Positions 4,479 through 6,249 of a DNA stretch of 6,249 nt are shown here, one piece after another (position 1 is the stretch's first letter; every line of letters starts with the position of its first letter). Under the pieces are notes generated by a model that saw only the letters and a list, made by a program, of their open reading frames with translations, made no database searches and had not been told where the DNA came from. The stretch is from an uncultured Desulfobulbaceae bacterium. Lineage in GTDB: Bacteria > Desulfobacterota > Desulfobulbia > Desulfobulbales > BM004. The position numbers and the translations under genes are program-made. The DNA lies in NCBI GenBank assembly GCA_947258675.1, contig CAMYJP010000252.1, positions 1 to 6,249 on the forward strand. The letters run 5' to 3'.

Positions 4479-6249
4479 ATGATCCTCTCTTTAAAAACAA
4501 CCAGTTATACTGCGGCACTATTTGTTGCCATGATTCTGGGTGTTCTTCTGCTTCTGTGTTCTTCTGCTTCTTGGTTCTCGCCAGTATAGATCTCATCAAA
4601 ATTTCGAGAAAATAATAGAACAGAATGAAAAGATTATTTTTCAGTTTGCTGCCATCCGTGAGCACATTTCAGAATGCCTCCTGGAAAATCGACATCAGCA
4701 GCTTAAAGACATTACTGCAGAAGTTGAAAAGTTAAATGGCAACATCTCGCAGATTCTTCAGGAACCGGAAATTCCAGACCAATATAAACTCTCATTCGCA
4801 AGTCAGGTAGACCTTACAGGCATAACTCTTTTGTTACGCACTATAAGTTCCGGTGATTTTGGGAAAGCAAAAATCCGTCAATTGAACCAAGAGGTAAGAA
4901 TTCTAGGCGAACGTCTAATGTTGTTTGACAGGGTTATTGTCAACCATGTCAAAAGAAAATTAGTGGGTTTTCAAAGTGTGATAATTGGTATTTTGGCGAT
5001 TGTAGTCTTCCTTATTATTAATATTCTCCTTTTTTGGTATCGACATTTTTCAGCTCCTCTATTCAATCTGATCAGACAAACCAAAGAGGTTTTAAAAGGT
5101 AAGCGAAACCATATCAGTCTGCCCAAGAAATCTGGAGAAATATCTGAACTTGCCTGCCTAACAGAAAATCTGATTCACCAGCAGTGGGAAACCAAAAACA
5201 AGTTGGACAGGCAAGCACGACTCCAAAACACGGCAAATAAAATAAGTAACGTTGCGCGACTGGCAAATTCGAAGGACATTATATTTACAGAGACCTGCAA
5301 AGCCATCCTATCAAACGATGAATATTGTTTGGCTTGGATCGGCATTGATGACGGCAAAGGGAATATTCTTCCGATAGTTGCCGATGGATCCACTACTATG
5401 AGCCGTCGGGAATGTGAAGAATGCATGACAGGTCTGCTCGAAGCAATGGAAGAAAAAGGACTGGAATATAATGCCTCTCTGCAGGTAGTTGAAAAAAGAA
5501 TTCCGGTGGTACTGAAGGATATTCTTTCGGATATTCCTAAAGGCCCCTTCAAAAATACCCCGTTTGCCGAGGGATATGCAAACTGTGCAGCACTTCCAAT
5601 TACTTATGACCAAAAAACATACGGAATTTTGAACATTTACTCAACTTCTCCAAATAGTTTTTCTGAACCAGAGGTAAAATTGTTGAGTAATATCGCTGAC
5701 GAATTGAGTTCGGCTTGTTATATGATGGCGACAAATGACACATTGTATAAGGCTCAATTCCTTAATCAGTGGCTCGTCAAATCCGTTAATATCCTGACGG
5801 TAACACTTTCAATTTCCGGTGACGTTTTGTCCATTAATTCTGAAATGAATCAATTCATCGGTAAAGAGACCCAGAAAGTTTTAGGGGAAAAATGGGTTTC
5901 ACTTCTGCCGGAAAATGAACGCCAATATCATGCCCAAGTCTGCCAATCTCTGGCTGAAGGAACTTTCGATTCTGTCACCGGTAAAGAGATGAATCTTTGT
6001 GATAAATATGGCTCAAGTCGAATAATCCGATATAATTATGCAATTACCAGGGACAGGAATGGACATATCAACGGGATAATTTGGTCAGGAGTGGATATCT
6101 CCGAACCCTTATGGTCTGCTCAATCCCAACGCTTAATACAGGCCGCCCAGGAAAAAATTTATCAATCCAGCAACGATATAATTATTATTTACGATGAAAA
6201 TGATATCGTTGTGGAAATTAACCCCTCTGCACTTTCTAAAATCAAAAAA
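4479..6249 (+). CDS. Membrane-bound HAMP-GAF-PAS-PAS sensor protein, frameshifted near its N-terminus and 3' partial
   Basis: The ATG at 4479 has GAGG at 4467-4470, 8 nt upstream. Its frame reads MILSLKTTSYTAALFVAMIL and hits TAG at 4587. The rest of the protein is in the +1 frame, open from 4534 to the window end. A 16-bp tandem duplication at 4540-4571 explains the shift: removing one copy gives one continuous protein of 585 codons, used for the numbering here. Domains are a membrane helix at about 10-26, a helical extracytoplasmic region at 28-160, a second helix at 162-182, a HAMP-like linker at about 183-230, a GAF domain at 243-417 (CLAWIGIDDGKGNILPIVADG, then GYANCAALPI, YGILNIYS and FSEPEVKLLSNIAD), a PAS domain at about 425-540 and a second PAS starting near 553. 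The output domain lies beyond the window; histidine kinase is most likely, diguanylate cyclase possible. As sequenced, translation could restart at the in-frame GTG 4540, giving a shortened first helix, or the gene could be inactive. It is a candidate partner of the regulator at 1-82. Confidence 0.85.
4540..4571 (+). repeat. Perfect 16-bp tandem duplication in the first membrane helix of the sensor gene
   Basis: GTGTTCTTCTGCTTCT occurs at 4540-4555 and again at 4556-4571 with no gap or mismatch. The flanking bases differ, so the unit is exactly 16 bp. Since 16 is not a multiple of three, the second copy shifts the frame. With one copy the helix reads MILGVLLLLGSRQYRSH and continues into the rest of the sensor. 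The unit also contains shorter TTCTTCTGCTTCT repetition, which favours strand slippage. Confidence 0.9.

Noticed and set aside
4441..4665. Open frame on the minus strand across the sensor start
   Set aside because: It overlaps the 16-bp duplication and the sensor coding region, shows no motif, and is better explained as a chance frame.

Overview
The window looks like chromosomal DNA of an anaerobic, respiratory deltaproteobacterium-type organism (Desulfobacterota, for example a Desulfobulbales or Desulfuromonadales relative). The reasons are a multihaem c3/c7-type cytochrome, a Tat-exported four-cluster ferredoxin subunit and an NrfD/HybB-family quinone-site membrane protein in one cluster, with moderately AT-rich DNA and sigma-54/two-component control. 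The lineage is inferred from gene content only; no search was possible.

Layout, all genes on the + strand. Bases 1-82 are the last 26 codons of a Fis-type helix-turn-helix protein, most likely an NtrC-family sigma-54 activator. Bases 83-661 are an AT-rich non-coding region containing a cluster of GCAACA/TGTTGC sites at 391-442. A well-spaced sigma-54 (-24/-12) promoter lies at 662-677. Next come two small membrane proteins (779-955 and 1014-1322) that share a motif pattern and look like paralogues, then an intrinsic terminator-like hairpin (1342-1378) and an A/T palindrome. The main redox genes follow: pentahaem cytochrome c (1455-1988), Tat-type 4x[4Fe-4S] protein (2054-2965) and ten-helix NrfD/HybB-like protein (2983-4242). 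A GC-rich hairpin lies at 4266-4295. A membrane-bound sensor (4479 to the window end) has two membrane segments, HAMP, GAF, PAS and the start of a second PAS.

How they may work together: the NrfD-like protein would exchange electrons with menaquinone/menaquinol, the exported iron-sulfur protein would relay them, and the periplasmic pentahaem cytochrome would connect to the periplasmic cytochrome pool. No molybdopterin, hydrogenase or HdrD-like catalytic subunit is present, so this resembles Hmc/Cbc-type transmembrane redox complexes rather than a complete enzyme. The activator fragment, the repeated sites, the sigma-54 promoter and the downstream sensor suggest a self-contained signalling circuit controlling the complex.

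Two reading-frame anomalies stand out. A perfect 16-bp tandem duplication (4540-4555 and 4556-4571) breaks the sensor inside its first membrane helix, and removing one copy restores a continuous protein. The first small membrane protein has its only good ribosome binding site in front of an ATG in a different frame, giving an 11-codon ORF that ends in TGA and overlaps the real reading frame. Either could be a true mutation, a regulated event or a sequence error.
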